Of a stretch of 6,258 bases of DNA, positions 5,598 to 6,258 are shown piece after piece. Origin of the DNA: Hyphomicrobiales bacterium (GTDB taxonomy: Bacteria; Pseudomonadota; Alphaproteobacteria; Rhizobiales; JAJFHR01); the NCBI GenBank assembly GCA_021775515.1, contig JAJFHR010000236.1, positions 1 to 6,258 of the forward strand, read 5' to 3'. The translations under genes were made by a program, and so were the position numbers. Under the pieces are notes generated by a model. The model saw only the letters and a program-made list of their open reading frames with translations, was not told where the DNA came from and did no database searches. Position 1 is the stretch's first letter, and every line of letters starts with the position of its first letter.

Positions 5598-6258
5598 ATG
5601 ATTTTCCAAGAACCCAAACTTGAAGAAATAGATCATAATGTCTTGGCGCTCATACGTAAGCAGCGCGACCAACTTGGTAGCTTCACCGCAAGCCATCCCA
5701 ATCGATGGTTTGGTTCCTTGAGGCGCAATACGTTTGCACGAGCGATTCAAGGCTCCAATACAATTGAGGGATACCACGCCACTCTTGATGAGGCGGTCGC
5801 CGCTGTAGAGGATGAGCCGCCGTTAGACGAAAAAACAGAGACTTGGTTTGCCCTCAATGGATACAGGGACGCAATGACTTACATCATGCAATCCGCAGAT
5901 GACCCGACCTTTGAATTCAGCAAGCAGTACCTCAAAAGCCTTCATTTTATGATGACCGGTTTTGATCTAAACTCCAATCCAGGGCGATGGAGACCCGGGT
6001 CCGTATTCGTTGTTAACAAAGCAACGGGAGATGTTGTTTATGAAGCGCCGGATGTGGAAATTATTGATAAATTAATTGAGGAACTTGTCGAATATCTAGC
6101 ACTTAAGACTGGTGATTCATCGGTCGTAACTGCGGCAATGGCGCATCTAAATCTAACAATGATCCATCCTTTCAAAGACGGGAATGGGCGGATGGCTCGC
6201 GCGCTCCAGACACTCATACTCGCAAACAAAGGTGTCCAAAATCCAATTTTTTCAAGCA
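5598..6258 (+). CDS. Fic-family AMP-transferase, partial (C-terminus beyond right edge)
   Basis: Fic-domain enzymes transfer AMP from ATP to hydroxyl side chains of target proteins; bacterial ones often act as toxins or regulate DNA topology enzymes. 220 residues are visible. The N-terminal Fic_N-like region contains SNTIEG at 53-58, matching the inhibitory [S/T]xxxE[G/N] motif (S53, E57, G58) whose glutamate blocks productive ATP binding. Such an N-terminal motif within the same chain defines class II Fic proteins. The flap region lies near 128-152 (NPGRWRPGSVFVVN). The catalytic motif HPFKDGNGRMAR spans 190-201 and is intact (H190, F192, D194, N196, R198, R201). Family members with this layout have about 350-400 residues, often with a C-terminal winged helix, so about 150 are missing. 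The ATG at 5598 lacks a clear Shine-Dalgarno sequence; an in-frame ATG at 5553 would add 15 residues but falls in the proposed promoter. Target unknown. Confidence 0.92.
   Translation, partial: MIFQEPKLEEIDHNVLALIRKQRDQLGSFTASHPNRWFGSLRRNTFARAIQGSNTIEGYHATLDEAVAAVEDEPPLDEKTETWFALNGYRDAMTYIMQSADDPTFEFSKQYLKSLHFMMTGFDLNSNPGRWRPGSVFVVNKATGDVVYEAPDVEIIDKLIEELVEYLALKTGDSSVVTAAMAHLNLTMIHPFKDGNGRMARALQTLILANKGVQNPIFSS

Noticed and set aside
1..6258. CRISPR array, tRNA or rRNA genes
   Set aside because: No regularly spaced repeats with spacers and no recognisable tRNA or rRNA segments were seen on either strand.

Overview
The window looks like a chromosomal segment of an alphaproteobacterium, most likely of the order Hyphomicrobiales (Rhizobiales). 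The evidence is moderate GC, the style of the proteins, and intergenic palindromes built as A/G-rich arms around a CCGGnnnCCAC core, a repeat style I associate with rhizobial genomes. The assignment rests on pattern recognition, not on a search.

Layout from left to right. Positions 1-1178 (minus) hold the first 392 residues of a thiamine-diphosphate enzyme of the acetolactate synthase type, cut by the left edge. Positions 1179-1555 are non-coding and carry a composite palindromic repeat. Positions 1556-2725 (minus) encode a class I/II PLP aminotransferase. It lies 32 bases downstream of a YeeE/YedE-type (thiosulfate/sulfur) membrane transporter at 2758-3957 (minus), so the two are probably one transcript. 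Upstream of the transporter is an inverted repeat that could be an operator, followed by a dense cluster of nested hairpins (about 4085-4190). A CspA-type cold-shock protein follows at 4235-4444 (minus). Between it and mscL (4865-5284, minus) lie two adjacent palindromic modules and a clear rho-independent terminator for mscL.

The right end has a different character. Just upstream of mscL is a short minus-strand reading frame that resembles the N-terminus of an IS1-type transposase and stops after 31 codons, probably an insertion-sequence remnant. Next to it, in AT-rich DNA with a 12-base direct repeat, a plus-strand Fic-family AMP-transferase gene begins at 5598 and runs off the right edge. 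It has both the catalytic HPFxDGNGRxxR motif and an N-terminal SxxxEG inhibitory motif.

Functionally, the left half suggests metabolism: sulfur-compound import plus transamination, with a TPP enzyme downstream. MscL and CspA are stress housekeeping genes. The Fic gene beside an IS remnant looks like the edge of accessory DNA. I found no CRISPR array, tRNA, rRNA or clearly novel multi-gene system. The least ordinary material is in the intergenic palindromes and the fic promoter region.
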